From: Scatomonas sp963930955
GTDB taxonomy: Bacteria; Bacillota; Clostridia; Lachnospirales; Lachnospiraceae
Assembly: GCA_963930955.1 (NCBI GenBank)
Contig: OZ006967.1
Coordinates: forward strand, 1,798,001 to 1,862,000
DNA: 64,000 nt
Direction: 5' to 3'
A program made the position numbers and the translations under genes. Every line of letters starts with the position of its first letter. Position 1 is the stretch's first letter. Below are positions 17,096-26,062 of the stretch, piece after piece. The notes beneath the pieces are model-generated. The model was given only the letters and a program-made list of their open reading frames with translations. It had not been told where the DNA came from and did no database searches.

Positions 17096-17923
17096 ATGCG
17101 TTATTTAGAAAAAGACATACGGGTAAACTATCCTGCTGGGGCGAAAAAGGACGCTTATCAGCCGATTCTATGCTGCTATCTGCAGAACCGGAGCGAGGAC
17201 ATTCCCTGTTCGGACAAAAGACCTGGGGTGGTCATCTGCCCGGGAGGGGCCTATGCCTACCGGTCAGACCGGGAAGGAGAGCCGGTGGCCATGCGTTTCC
17301 TTTCGGCAGGAATGCAGGCCTTTGTGCTGCAGTATTCAGCGGCGCCTTCCCAGTATCCCTGCGCGTTTCTGGAATTGGCGGCTTCTGTAGCGCTGATCCG
17401 GGAAAACTGCCAAGAATGGAATGTAGATCCGGAAAAAATAATGGTCTGCGGGTTTTCGGCAGGGGGACATTTAGCGGCCTCTTTGGGAACTATGTGGAAA
17501 GAGAGTTTTATCAGTTACGCTCTGGAAAGAGAAAATTACCAATGGAAACCTGACGGAATGATTCTCTGCTATCCGGTGATTTCCATGAAAGAGTACGGAC
17601 ATGCAGAATGCCGGCGGAATCTGCTGGGAGATCGGAGTTTTGATCTGGCTTCCGATCAATCTCTGCAGAACCGGGTGAGCCATGATACGGTTCCTGCTTT
17701 TATCTGGTGTACCCAGGAGGACGAGCAGGTGCCTATGGAGAATTCCCTGCTGCTTGCCGCAGCTCTGTGTTCCTGCAGGATTCCTCTGGAACTGCATGTT
17801 TACGAAAAAGGAGAACATGGCCTGGCGCTCTGTGACGAGACAACCCAGAACCGGCCATCCCGGTTCGTGCCGGACAATGCGGGATGGATCGACTGCGCAG
17901 TCCGATGGATCAGAAGACGTTGA
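17096..17923 (+). CDS. Alpha/beta hydrolase, acetyl-xylan-esterase/BD-FAE-like
   Basis: The 275-residue enzyme has an oxyanion-hole motif PGVVICPGGAYAYRSDREGE, a nucleophile elbow GFSAGGHLAAS, an acidic residue in the TQEDEQVPMENS segment and a catalytic histidine in GEHGLALC. There is no signal peptide, so it acts in the cytoplasm, probably removing acetyl or other acyl groups from imported sugars. I chose ATG 17096 after GTGAGGAG; a GTG at 17084 overlapping the recO stop is also possible. A rhamnulokinase follows under its own promoter. Exact substrate is not predictable. Confidence 0.82.
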   Translation: MRYLEKDIRVNYPAGAKKDAYQPILCCYLQNRSEDIPCSDKRPGVVICPGGAYAYRSDREGEPVAMRFLSAGMQAFVLQYSAAPSQYPCAFLELAASVALIRENCQEWNVDPEKIMVCGFSAGGHLAASLGTMWKESFISYALERENYQWKPDGMILCYPVISMKEYGHAECRRNLLGDRSFDLASDQSLQNRVSHDTVPAFIWCTQEDEQVPMENSLLLAAALCSCRIPLELHVYEKGEHGLALCDETTQNRPSRFVPDNAGWIDCAVRWIRRR

Positions 17924-17948
17924 ATTAAAACGCAGATTTTGATATAAT
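17920..17948 (+). promoter_or_regulatory. SigmaA-type promoter for rhaB
   Basis: TTGAAT (17920-17925), 17-base spacer, perfect TATAAT (17943-17948) preceded by TGA. The -35 overlaps the stop codon of the esterase gene. Confidence 0.75.
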
Positions 17949-17993
17949 AAGACAACTATGGGACATATGGAAACATATGAGAAGGAGGACATC

Positions 17994-19397
17994 ATGAGCA
18001 AGTACTATGCAGCGGTAGATATGGGCGCGTCCAGCGGACGGCTGATACTGGGCTGGATGGAAAATGGAAAGATGCAGCTGGAGGAAATGCATCGTTTCGA
18101 GAATGGAATGGTAGAGAAGGACGGGGAACTCTGCTGGGAATTTGACAGGATTTTCCGGGAGATTCTTACAGGACTGAAAAAATGCCGGGAACTTGGAAAA
18201 ATGCCTTCCAGTCTCGGTGTGGATACCTGGGGCGTTGATTTTGTACTTCTGGATAAAGATGATCAGGTCCTGGGAAATACCGTAGGTTACCGGGATCACA
18301 GAACAGAAGGCATGGACGAAAAGGTATATTCCCTGGTGCCGCAGAAGGAACTGTATTCACGAACCGGAATTCAGAAAGCCATCTACAATACTATTTTTCA
18401 GCTGATGGCAGTAAAGGAAAAACATCCCCAGTATATGGAGCAGGCAGAAACCCTGCTGTTTGTGCCGGATTATTTTCATTTTCTGCTGACGGGCAGGAAA
18501 GTAAATGAATATACAGAAGCGACCACTTCCAATCTGGTAAATGCCCATACCAATGACTGGGATTATGAGGTAATTGAGAAGCTGGGATATAAGAAATCAA
18601 TTTTTCAGAAGCTGGTAATGCCAGGAACCAGTCTGGGGGGACTGCGTCCCGAACTGGTAAAGGAGATCGGCTATGATCTGGAAGTAGTATGTCCCTGCAC
18701 CCATGACACCGGTTCCGCGGTACTGGCTGTTCCGGCAAATGACGATGATTTTGTATATATCAGTTCCGGTACCTGGTCTCTGATGGGTGTGGAGAGAAGA
18801 GAGCCCGACTGCAGCCAGGAAAGCTTCACCCTGAATTTCACCAATGAGGGCGGCTATGATCACCGCTACCGTTATCTGCGAAATATTATGGGATTATGGA
18901 TGATCCAGTCTGTCCGTCATGAATACCAGGATGCCTACAGCTTTGCGCAGATCTGTGATATGGCGGAAGAGGCAAGAGATTTCCCCTCCCGGGTGGATGC
19001 CAATGACGATTGCTTTCTGTCTCCGGAAAATATGGTGAAAGCGGTTCAGGACTACTGCCGGAACAGCGGGCAGAAAGTACCGGAATCTCTGGGAGAGATC
19101 GCTACCGTTATCTATACCAGTCTGGCGGAATGCTACGCAAAAACCATCCGGGAGATGGAAGCGAGAGCAGGCCGTACCTACTCCCGCATTCATGTGGTCG
19201 GCGGCGGTTCCAACGCGGGATATCTCAATGAGCTGACAGCCAAAGCCACCGGCAAAGAGGTTCATGCGGGTCCCGGAGAGGCAACGGCTATTGGAAACAT
19301 CACAGCGCAGATGCTGAAGGCAGGAGAGTTTTCTTCTGTAGAAGCAGCCAGAGATGTGATCCACGCTTCCTTCGGAATCAAAATATACAGACCCTGA
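17994..19397 (+). CDS. rhaB: Rhamnulokinase
   Basis: The 467-residue FGGY-family kinase starts YYAAVDMGASSGRLILGWME, the RhaB version of the first phosphate loop (GASSGR). It has LGVDTWGVDFVLLD, VPDYFHFLLTG, PCTHDTGSAVLAVP, ISSGTWSLMGVE and a C-terminal adenosine motif VVGGGSNAGYLNELTA. It phosphorylates L-rhamnulose to L-rhamnulose-1-phosphate. I chose ATG 17994, preceded by AGAAGGAGG, over ATG 17958, which has no ribosome binding site. No rhaA or rhaD is in the window, so other rhamnose genes must be elsewhere, or the substrate could be a related ketose such as fuculose. Confidence 0.88.
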   Translation: MSKYYAAVDMGASSGRLILGWMENGKMQLEEMHRFENGMVEKDGELCWEFDRIFREILTGLKKCRELGKMPSSLGVDTWGVDFVLLDKDDQVLGNTVGYRDHRTEGMDEKVYSLVPQKELYSRTGIQKAIYNTIFQLMAVKEKHPQYMEQAETLLFVPDYFHFLLTGRKVNEYTEATTSNLVNAHTNDWDYEVIEKLGYKKSIFQKLVMPGTSLGGLRPELVKEIGYDLEVVCPCTHDTGSAVLAVPANDDDFVYISSGTWSLMGVERREPDCSQESFTLNFTNEGGYDHRYRYLRNIMGLWMIQSVRHEYQDAYSFAQICDMAEEARDFPSRVDANDDCFLSPENMVKAVQDYCRNSGQKVPESLGEIATVIYTSLAECYAKTIREMEARAGRTYSRIHVVGGGSNAGYLNELTAKATGKEVHAGPGEATAIGNITAQMLKAGEFSSVEAARDVIHASFGIKIYRP

Positions 19398-19398
19398 T

Positions 19399-19448
19399 AA
19401 AAAAACAGAGCTGGAATCCGTTGCTTTGGATTCCCGCTCTGTTTTTTT
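19399..19448. terminator. Bidirectional terminator between rhaB and prs
   Basis: An outer stem AACAGAG/CTCTGTT (19404-19410 with 19437-19443) and an inner stem GGAATCC/GGATTCC (19413-19419 with 19428-19434) are flanked by an A tract (19399-19404) and a U tract (19442-19448). It therefore can end both converging transcripts. Confidence 0.85.
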
Positions 19449-19462
19449 ATGCTGCCGGTTTC

Positions 19463-20629
19463 TTACCGGTGCTGAGCCAGAAGCTTGTTCAGTTTGGAAG
19501 TGGTATCCCTAACCTTGTCCACGGATACATCATGATTCAGCGTATCAATGATGCTGGCAAGATATTTACCCATAACCGCCGGCTCGTACCAGGGACGGCT
19601 GAGCAGTTCCGGAGTCCGGTAAATCAGATCAGTGGTAATTACTTTGTTGATATATCCTTTTTCGTAATACTCATCAAACTTTTCCAGACCGTCCGTAAAG
19701 AGTCCGAAGGTTGTGCATACAAAAACTTCTTCAGCGCCCCGGGCCTTTACCTGTTTGGCCACGTCCAGCATGCTTTCGCCGGAGGAGATCATATCATCAA
19801 TGATAATTACATTTTTGCCCTTTACTGAATCCCCCAGGAATTCATGGGCGACAATGGGATTCTTTCCGTTGACGATGGTGGAGTAATCCCTTCTCTTATA
19901 GAACATACCCATATCCACGCCCAGAATATTTGAAAAGTAGACAGCTCTGGACATGGCGCCCTCATCCGGACTGATGATCATCAGGTGATCATTGTCAATG
20001 TGAAGATCCGGCACACATTTCAAAAGGGCCTTCAAAAATTGATACGTAGGGAAAAAGTTATCAAAGCCCCGAAGGGGGATAGCATTAGTCATCCGCGGAT
20101 CATGGGCGTCAAAGGTAAGAATATTGGATACACCCATGCGGCTCAGTTCCTGAAGAGCAATGGCGCAGTCCAAAGATTCACGGCCGGACCGTTTGTGCTG
20201 CCGCCCCTCGTAGAGAAAAGGCATGATTACATTAATGCGGTGAGCCTTGCCGATGGTAGCGGCAATGATTCGTTTCAGATTCTGATAATGGTCATCCGGG
20301 GACATGTGATTAACCTGGCCGCATACTGTATAGGTCATGCTGTAGTTGCATACATCCACAAGCATAAAGAGATCCATACCCCGGACAGATTCGTGAATCA
20401 GTCCTTTTGCCTCTCCGGATCCAAAGCGGGGACATTCGCAGTCGATCAAAAAAGAATCCTCGGTATAACCGAAGAGATTTTCCTTATCGGGTCTGCGCTT
20501 GATCAGGTCGTTGCGGAATTGAACCAGGTATTTGTCAATCGTATGCGCCAACGTTTCACAGCCTGGAAGAGCACAGATCTTCAGGGGCGCCACAGGAATC
20601 GAATGTTCCAGATAATCCAGGTTTGCCAT
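19463..20629 (-). CDS. prs: Ribose-phosphate pyrophosphokinase, long variant
   Basis: The 388-residue protein belongs to the PRPP synthetase family: RINVIMPFLYEGRQHKRSGR carries the ATP-loop and flexible-loop features, TFDAHDPRM holds the catalytic His and the phosphate contact, and IIDDMISSGESML is the PRPP-binding loop. Classical Prs is about 315 residues with DDMIDTAGT in that loop. This one is about 70 residues longer and has SSGES, a form found in clostridia. It would make PRPP for nucleotides, His and Trp. The ATG follows a GGGAGG ribosome binding site and its own promoter. Whether it is the only Prs of the cell cannot be seen here. Confidence 0.85.
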   Translation of the reverse strand: MANLDYLEHSIPVAPLKICALPGCETLAHTIDKYLVQFRNDLIKRRPDKENLFGYTEDSFLIDCECPRFGSGEAKGLIHESVRGMDLFMLVDVCNYSMTYTVCGQVNHMSPDDHYQNLKRIIAATIGKAHRINVIMPFLYEGRQHKRSGRESLDCAIALQELSRMGVSNILTFDAHDPRMTNAIPLRGFDNFFPTYQFLKALLKCVPDLHIDNDHLMIISPDEGAMSRAVYFSNILGVDMGMFYKRRDYSTIVNGKNPIVAHEFLGDSVKGKNVIIIDDMISSGESMLDVAKQVKARGAEEVFVCTTFGLFTDGLEKFDEYYEKGYINKVITTDLIYRTPELLSRPWYEPAVMGKYLASIIDTLNHDVSVDKVRDTTSKLNKLLAQHR

Positions 20630-20683
20630 GGGAACCTCCCTCGTTTCATTGGTATTTTACTTAGATTTAATACTTCCCGTTCA

Positions 20684-20712
20684 GTTATATCATGGATAAA
20701 ATCCACTGTCAA
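20684..20712 (-). promoter_or_regulatory. SigmaA-type promoter for prs
   Basis: On the minus strand: TTGACA (20712-20707), 17 bases, TATAAC (20689-20684) preceded by TGA. It lies 55 bases before the prs start and is back-to-back with the promoter region of the DUF512 gene. Confidence 0.8.
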
Positions 20713-20715
20713 TGC

Positions 20716-20744
20716 TTGCTTTTTGACATTTGAATTGATATGAT
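20716..20744 (+). promoter_or_regulatory. Possible promoter for the DUF512-der operon
   Basis: TTGCTT (20716-20721), 17 bases and TATGAT (20739-20744) give a plausible sigmaA promoter 25 bases from the ATG. A perfect TTGACA at 20723-20728 has only a weak partner (ATTAAT, 16-base spacer). One of the two is probably used; I cannot decide which. Confidence 0.5.
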
Positions 20745-20768
20745 ATTAATGTTTAGGCGGAGGGTACT

Positions 20769-22175
20769 ATGAGAGAAAACAGACATGTGGTCAGGGAAGT
20801 TCTGCCGGACAGTATTGCCGCGGAACTTGAAATCGAACCGGGAGATGAACTCCTTTCCGTAAATGGGCAGCCTGTCGAGGATATATTTGATTATCAGTTT
20901 CTGATCCAGGATCAGGAAATCGAACTGGCCGTCAGAAAACAGAACGGGGAAGAATGGATCCTGGAAATTGAAAAAGACGAAGAGGAGGAGCTGGGGCTGA
21001 TTTTTGAGAACAGCCTGATGGACGAATACCGCTCCTGCAGCAACCGCTGTATTTTCTGTTTTATCGATCAGATGCCTCCGGGGATGCGGGAAACCCTGTA
21101 TTTTAAAGACGACGACTCGCGTCTGTCTTTTCTTCAGGGAAACTATGTGACGCTGACAAATATGAAAGAGAAGGATCTGGATCGGATTATCCGTTATCGC
21201 CTGGAGCCTATCAATATTTCTGTTCATACCGTAAATCCGGAACTGCGGTGCTCTATGCTTCATAACCGCTTTGCCGGGAATATCTGCGGCCAGATTCGCA
21301 AACTGTATCAGGCCGGGATTGCCATGAACGGGCAGATTGTGCTGTGCCGGGGTATAAACGATGGAGAGGAACTGGACCGTACCATCCGGGAATTGTCAGA
21401 ATTCCTGCCTTCTTTTAAAAGCCTGTCTGTGGTTCCGGTAGGGCTTACCCGTTACCGGGAGGGGCTGTATCCTCTGGAAGCTTTCCGGCCGGAAGATGCG
21501 GAAAGAGTACTGGAACAGATCTGCGGATGGCAGCAGAAGTTCCTGACAGAATACGGCACTCCCTTTGTGCATGCCTCTGATGAATGGTACCTTTTGGCCG
21601 GTAAAGATCTTCCGAAGCCGGAAGCTTACGACGGATATCCGCAGCTGGAAAACGGCGTGGGAATGCTGCGCCTGCTGTGGGAGGAAGTGAAAACGGCTTT
21701 GGAGGTCCGAAAAGGAGATGAAAATGAGAGAAGAATCTCTCTGGCTACGGGTCTTCTGGCAGGGCCGTATATGAAAAAAATAATCCGGAGGATCCAGGAA
21801 AAATATCCGGGAGTAAAGGCGGATGTTTTTTCTATAGAAAACCGGTTTTTCGGAGAAAAGATTACCGTATCCGGCCTGGTAACCGGCGTTGATCTGCAGG
21901 AACAGCTGCCGGCCGGGAAATTGGGAGAAAGGCTGCTGATCCCCTGCAACATGCTCCGGGACGGAGAAAATGTATTTTTAGATGACATGACAGTGGAGGA
22001 ACTGGAACAGAGCCTGAAAACGCCTATCCAGGTAGTGGATACACCGGGAGAAGCTCTGGTGGCGGCTATTCTGGAAGAGAATACTGTTATGACCCATAAA
22101 AGGAGACAAAGATATGAGCAAACCGATTGTAGCCATTGTGGGCCGGCCCAATGTGGGGAAATCTACACTGTTTAA
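20769..22175 (+). CDS. DUF512-family PDZ/radical-SAM protein
   Basis: The 468-residue protein has an N-terminal PDZ-like domain (VVREVLPDSIAAELEIEPGD, 7-26), then a radical-SAM-type cluster motif C90-S-N-R-C94-I-F-C97 within EYRSCSNRCIFCFIDQMPPG, then the DUF512 region (TGLLAGPYMKKII). Members are widespread in clostridia and often precede der, as here; the reaction is unknown. Odd point: its last 62 bases overlap der in another frame, adding a Cys-rich tail (CSHCGPAQCGEIYTV) that the family does not usually need. This could be loss of an earlier stop codon. The start has GGAGGG four bases upstream. Confidence 0.85.
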   Translation: MRENRHVVREVLPDSIAAELEIEPGDELLSVNGQPVEDIFDYQFLIQDQEIELAVRKQNGEEWILEIEKDEEEELGLIFENSLMDEYRSCSNRCIFCFIDQMPPGMRETLYFKDDDSRLSFLQGNYVTLTNMKEKDLDRIIRYRLEPINISVHTVNPELRCSMLHNRFAGNICGQIRKLYQAGIAMNGQIVLCRGINDGEELDRTIRELSEFLPSFKSLSVVPVGLTRYREGLYPLEAFRPEDAERVLEQICGWQQKFLTEYGTPFVHASDEWYLLAGKDLPKPEAYDGYPQLENGVGMLRLLWEEVKTALEVRKGDENERRISLATGLLAGPYMKKIIRRIQEKYPGVKADVFSIENRFFGEKITVSGLVTGVDLQEQLPAGKLGERLLIPCNMLRDGENVFLDDMTVEELEQSLKTPIQVVDTPGEALVAAILEENTVMTHKRRQRYEQTDCSHCGPAQCGEIYTV

Positions 22176-23442
22176 CGGACTGGCCGGAGAAAATATATCC
22201 ATCGTCAAAGATACGCCGGGAGTTACCCGGGACAGGATCTATGCGGATGTCCGCTGGCTGAACTGGGAGTTTACTCTCATCGATACCGGCGGTATTGAAC
22301 CGGAAAGTAAAGATATCATTCTTTCCCAGATGCGGGAACAGGCAGAGATCGCCATCGACACAGCGGATGTGATCCTGTTTCTTACAGATGTCCGCCAGGG
22401 ACTGGTAGATGCGGACGCGAAAGTAGCAGATATGCTGCGGCGCTCCGGAAAACCGGTGGTTCTGGTGGTAAACAAAGTGGATAATTTTGCCAATCAGATG
22501 ATGGATGTTTATGAGTTCTATAATCTGGGACTGGGCGAGCCCCATGCCATCTCTGCAGCCGGCAAGCTGGGCCTGGGCGATATGCTGGATGTGCTGGCCG
22601 GATATTTTCCGGAAAGCGCCAGGGAAGAGACGGAAGACGAAATTCCAAGAGTCGCTATTGTGGGAAAGCCCAACGTAGGAAAATCTTCTATTATAAATAA
22701 GCTTCTGGGACAGAACCGTGTGATCGTTTCGGATATTGCAGGAACCACCCGGGACGCGATCGATACAAATATCCGCTGGAACGGCCGGGATTATATTTTT
22801 ATTGATACGGCGGGACTGCGCAGAAAAAGCAAAATCAAAGAGGAATTGGAGCGCTACAGCATTATCTGCACAGTATCCGCTGTGGAACGGGCAGACGTAG
22901 TGGTGATCGTGATTGACGCCCTGGAAGGAGTTACAGAGCAGGATGCCAAGATTGCCGGAATTGCCCATGACCGCGGAAAAGGTATTATCATCGCGGTTAA
23001 CAAATGGGATGCCATCGAAAAAAATGACAAAACTGTAAAAGAGTTTTCGGACAAGATCCGCAGCGTGCTTTCTTTTATGCCCTATGCGGAGATCCTTTTC
23101 GTCTCGGCGGTAACAGGACAGCGGCTGCCCAGGCTTTTTGAAACCATTGATATGGTTCTGGAAAATCAGACCCTCCGGGTGGCTACCGGCGTTCTGAACG
23201 AGATCCTTACAGAGGCTGTAGCCATGCAGCAGCCGCCCTCTGATAAAGGAAGAAGACTAAAGATCTTTTACATGACGGAGGTTTCGGTAAAACCCCCTAC
23301 CTTTGTTGTGTTTGTAAATGAAAAAAAATTAATGCATTTTTCGTATCTCCGCTATCTGGAGAATAAGATCCGGGAGGCCTTTGGCTTCCGGGGGACTTCC
23401 CTGCGTTTTATCGTCCGGGAAAGAAAAGAGAAGGAAGCGTAA
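22114..23442 (+). CDS. der: Ribosome-associated GTPase Der (EngA)
   Basis: The 442-residue protein has two tandem GTPase domains, the hallmark of Der: first G1 GRPNVGKSTLFNGL (about 8-21) with DTGG and NKVD; second G1 GKPNVGKSSIINKL (about 185-198) with DTAG and NKWD. A C-terminal KH-like domain follows (FVVFVNEKKLMHFSYLRYLE). Der is essential for 50S subunit maturation. The ATG lies inside the end of the DUF512 gene and has its own AAGGAGA ribosome binding site 8 bases upstream, so it is translated independently of the overlap. Confidence 0.96.
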   Translation: MSKPIVAIVGRPNVGKSTLFNGLAGENISIVKDTPGVTRDRIYADVRWLNWEFTLIDTGGIEPESKDIILSQMREQAEIAIDTADVILFLTDVRQGLVDADAKVADMLRRSGKPVVLVVNKVDNFANQMMDVYEFYNLGLGEPHAISAAGKLGLGDMLDVLAGYFPESAREETEDEIPRVAIVGKPNVGKSSIINKLLGQNRVIVSDIAGTTRDAIDTNIRWNGRDYIFIDTAGLRRKSKIKEELERYSIICTVSAVERADVVVIVIDALEGVTEQDAKIAGIAHDRGKGIIIAVNKWDAIEKNDKTVKEFSDKIRSVLSFMPYAEILFVSAVTGQRLPRLFETIDMVLENQTLRVATGVLNEILTEAVAMQQPPSDKGRRLKIFYMTEVSVKPPTFVVFVNEKKLMHFSYLRYLENKIREAFGFRGTSLRFIVRERKEKEA

Positions 23443-23481
23443 AAGAAGCCGGATCACGGCTCTTTTACGGAAGGAGGAACC

Positions 23482-24138
23482 ATGGAGCGATTGATCTGTC
23501 TGCTGATCGGTTATTTGTTTGGACTGATCCAGACATCTTATATTTACGGAAGAGCCTGCGGCATAGATATACGTACCAAAGGCAGCGGAAACGCGGGAAC
23601 CACCAACGCGCTCCGCACCCTGGGGAGAAAAGCGGGACTGGTAACCGTACTGGTGGATTCAATGAAATGCGTGGCGGCAGTGATTGTTGTGCGGCTGCTT
23701 TTCGGGAATTCTCATCATGAGATTATCCGCCTGCTGTGCATCTACACTTCCGCGGGAGTGATTTTGGGTCATGATTTTCCCTTTTACCTGGGCTTTCGGG
23801 GAGGAAAGGGGATTGCGGCTACCGCTGGTATGATTATTGCCTTTCTGGACTGGCGGCTGATCGTGGCAGGGATTCTCTGCTTTTTTGGCTGCTTTTTTGC
23901 AACGCATTACGTATCCCTGGGCTCCCTTGCCTTGTCCGCGGAATTTCTGATAGGGGTGATTATCCTGGGACAGCTGGGAACATTTCAGGAAATGCCGGCG
24001 TCTGCCCTTCATGAAATGTATGTTGTGATCGCGCTGCTGACAGCTATGGCATACTGGCAGCATCGGGGAAATATTTCCCGGCTGCTCCGTGGGAATGAAC
24101 GGAAAACATATCTTGGCAAGAAAAATAAAAAGGCTTAG
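23482..24138 (+). CDS. plsY: Glycerol-3-phosphate acyltransferase PlsY
   Basis: The 218-residue inner-membrane protein has the PlsY motifs: GSGNAGTTNALRTLG (motif 1), GHDFPFYLGFRGGKGIAAT (motif 2) and a later region in a 5-helix layout. It transfers acyl groups from acyl-phosphate to glycerol-3-phosphate, the first step of phospholipid synthesis. It sits between der and gpsA, which makes its substrate, a frequent clostridial order. A hairpin with one bulge (23439-23468) lies between der and plsY but lacks a U tract. Confidence 0.93.
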   Translation: MERLICLLIGYLFGLIQTSYIYGRACGIDIRTKGSGNAGTTNALRTLGRKAGLVTVLVDSMKCVAAVIVVRLLFGNSHHEIIRLLCIYTSAGVILGHDFPFYLGFRGGKGIAATAGMIIAFLDWRLIVAGILCFFGCFFATHYVSLGSLALSAEFLIGVIILGQLGTFQEMPASALHEMYVVIALLTAMAYWQHRGNISRLLRGNERKTYLGKKNKKA

Positions 24139-24149
24139 GAGGGGAAGAG

Positions 24150-25151
24150 ATGGCAAAGGTCAGTGTGATCGGATCCGGAAGCTGGGGAACGGCTCTCGCC
24201 TGGCTTCTGAGAAATAACGGACATCAGGTAACGCTCTGGTCATATTTAAAGGAAGAAACCCAGATGTTTCTGAAGTATCGGGAAAACGTGGATAAACTTC
24301 CGGGTGTGGTTCTGGATGAGGGGGTTGCCTTTACCAGCAGTCTGGAGGAAAGTGTGCCGGAAAGAGATCTGCTGGTGCTTGCGGTTCCTTCCCCTGCAGT
24401 CCGCAGTACTTCCCGCAGCATGTCAGCTCTTGTGAAAAAAGGCCAGCTGATTGTGGACGTGGCGAAAGGAATTGAAGAACAGTCCCTGATGACTATGACA
24501 GACATTATTGAGGAGGAGATCCCTCAGGCAGAAACAGCGGTACTGTCAGGGCCCAGCCATGCGGAGGAAGTGGGAAAAGGACTGCCGACTACCATCGTAG
24601 CAGGGGCTCACAGCCGGGAAACCGCTGAACGCATTCAGGAAATGTTCATGAGTCCGGTTTTTCGAGTTTATACCAGTTCAGATATGCTGGGGATTGAAAC
24701 GGGAGCCGCTCTGAAAAATGTAATCGCTCTGGCGGCTGGAATGGCGGACGGACTTGGCTATGGGGATAATACAAAAGCTGCCCTGATCACCAGGGGAATT
24801 GCGGAAATTGCCAGACTGGGGACTGCTATGGGCGCTCATCTGGAAACATTTTACGGTCTGTCAGGAATCGGAGATCTGATCGTCACCTGCGCCAGTGTTC
24901 ACAGCCGCAACCGGAAAGCCGGCTTCCTGATTGGACAGGGCCGCACCATGGAACAGGCCATGGCAGAAGTTCATATGGTGGTGGAAGGAGTTTATTCCGC
25001 CAAAGCAGGCCTTCGGCTGGCTCAGAAATACCAGGTGGAAGTACCGATTATTCAGCGGGTAAACGAAATTCTTTTTGAAAACAAACCTGCCGGAGAGGCG
25101 GTAAGCGAATTGATGCAGCGCGTTCGCAAGGACGAGTTGAATAAATGGTAA
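24150..25151 (+). CDS. gpsA: Glycerol-3-phosphate dehydrogenase [NAD(P)+]
   Basis: The 333-residue enzyme reduces dihydroxyacetone phosphate to sn-glycerol-3-phosphate for lipid synthesis. It has the N-terminal dinucleotide fold VIGSGSWGTALAWLL, VSxA-type VDVAKGIEE, the LSGPSHAEEV motif and catalytic lysine region ALKNVIALAAGMADGLGYGDN. It starts 12 bases after plsY, so the two lipid genes are co-transcribed. The length is normal. Confidence 0.96.
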   Translation: MAKVSVIGSGSWGTALAWLLRNNGHQVTLWSYLKEETQMFLKYRENVDKLPGVVLDEGVAFTSSLEESVPERDLLVLAVPSPAVRSTSRSMSALVKKGQLIVDVAKGIEEQSLMTMTDIIEEEIPQAETAVLSGPSHAEEVGKGLPTTIVAGAHSRETAERIQEMFMSPVFRVYTSSDMLGIETGAALKNVIALAAGMADGLGYGDNTKAALITRGIAEIARLGTAMGAHLETFYGLSGIGDLIVTCASVHSRNRKAGFLIGQGRTMEQAMAEVHMVVEGVYSAKAGLRLAQKYQVEVPIIQRVNEILFENKPAGEAVSELMQRVRKDELNKW

Positions 25152-25163
25152 GAAGAAAAAGAG

Positions 25164-25207
25164 AGACGCAGACAAGGGAAATAATTCCTTTTTCTGCGTC
25201 TTTTTTT
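25164..25207. terminator. Bidirectional terminator between gpsA and the aldo/keto reductase
   Basis: Stem AGACGCAG (25164-25171) with CTGCGTCT (25194-25201), with inner AAGGGAA/TTCCTT pairing, followed by a U tract (25201-25207). The stop codon of the convergent gene (25208-25206) lies in the U tract. A short A-rich run before the stem could serve the other strand. Confidence 0.8.
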
Positions 25208-26048
25208 ATTTGCTCCAATCCACCCCGGAGAGATCCTCCGGAACCCGGGCGCTTCGGAACTGCTCATCCATGTTGTTTATGGTTTTCATTTCTGTGGGAT
25301 TTAATTCAAAATCAAAAAGATCGATATTTTCCCGGATCCGATCCGGGTGTGTGGACTTTGGAATAATGGCTACATTTTTCTGAAGCAGCCATTTTAAACC
25401 TACCTGAGTAGCAGATTTTCCGTAGCGGCCTCCAATGGTCTGCAGCATTTCCCGGTCCGCGTATGCGCCTCTGGCCAGAGGCGCGTAGGCCTGGACGGCA
25501 ATTCCCCGCTCCTGGCAATAATGGATCAGAGGATCCCGATTCCAGAGGGGATGGCATTCGATCTGATTCACTGCCGGAATAATTCCTGACATCTGAAACA
25601 GCTGCTCCAGATGAGGAATCTCAAAGTTGCTCACGCCAATGGAACGGGCAAGTCCGGAGGCCTTTAACTTTTCCAGTTTGCTCCAGGTGATGGGATAGCA
25701 GCCGGGCACCGGCCAGTGAATGAGATAGAGATCCACATAGTCCAGACCCAGGCGGTCCAGGCTCCGCGCAAAAGCGCCTTCAATGTCACCGATCCGCTGA
25801 GCGGTATTCCATACTTTAGTAGTGATAAAAAGTTCTTCTCTGGGAACTCCGCAGGCGGCAACCGCCCTGCCCACACAGTCCTCATTCTTATATGCGGAAG
25901 CAGTATCGATCAGACGATATCCGGCCTCCGCAGCCGCGGTTATAGCCCGCTGCATTTCCGCGTCGCCTTCTGTCTGGTAAACGCCCAGGCCTACCAGAGG
26001 CATTCGGTTTCCGTCATTTAATAAGAGAGAAGGCATGTCTGATGCCAT
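25206..26048 (-). CDS. Aldo/keto reductase
   Basis: The 280-residue NAD(P)H-dependent oxidoreductase has the family pattern: LNDGNRMPLVGLGVYQ, the catalytic D in RLIDTASAYKNEDCVGRA (with Tyr), lysine in ITTKVWNT, histidine in YLIHWPVPG and the cofactor motif IIPKSTHPDRIREN. It is closest in look to 2,5-diketo-gluconate reductase/YvgN-type enzymes. The substrate cannot be told. The upstream GTG at 26057 is in frame, but ATG 26048 is 8 bases from a perfect AGGAGG and is preferred. It has its own transcription unit. Confidence 0.9.
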   Translation of the reverse strand: MASDMPSLLLNDGNRMPLVGLGVYQTEGDAEMQRAITAAAEAGYRLIDTASAYKNEDCVGRAVAACGVPREELFITTKVWNTAQRIGDIEGAFARSLDRLGLDYVDLYLIHWPVPGCYPITWSKLEKLKASGLARSIGVSNFEIPHLEQLFQMSGIIPAVNQIECHPLWNRDPLIHYCQERGIAVQAYAPLARGAYADREMLQTIGGRYGKSATQVGLKWLLQKNVAIIPKSTHPDRIRENIDLFDFELNPTEMKTINNMDEQFRSARVPEDLSGVDWSK

Positions 26049-26062
26049 GGTATGCACCTCCT

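Noticed and set aside
23439..23468. Hairpin between der and plsY as a terminator
   Set aside because: The stem has a bulge and is followed by GGAAGGAGG, not a U tract; it is more likely a minor mRNA structure within the operon.
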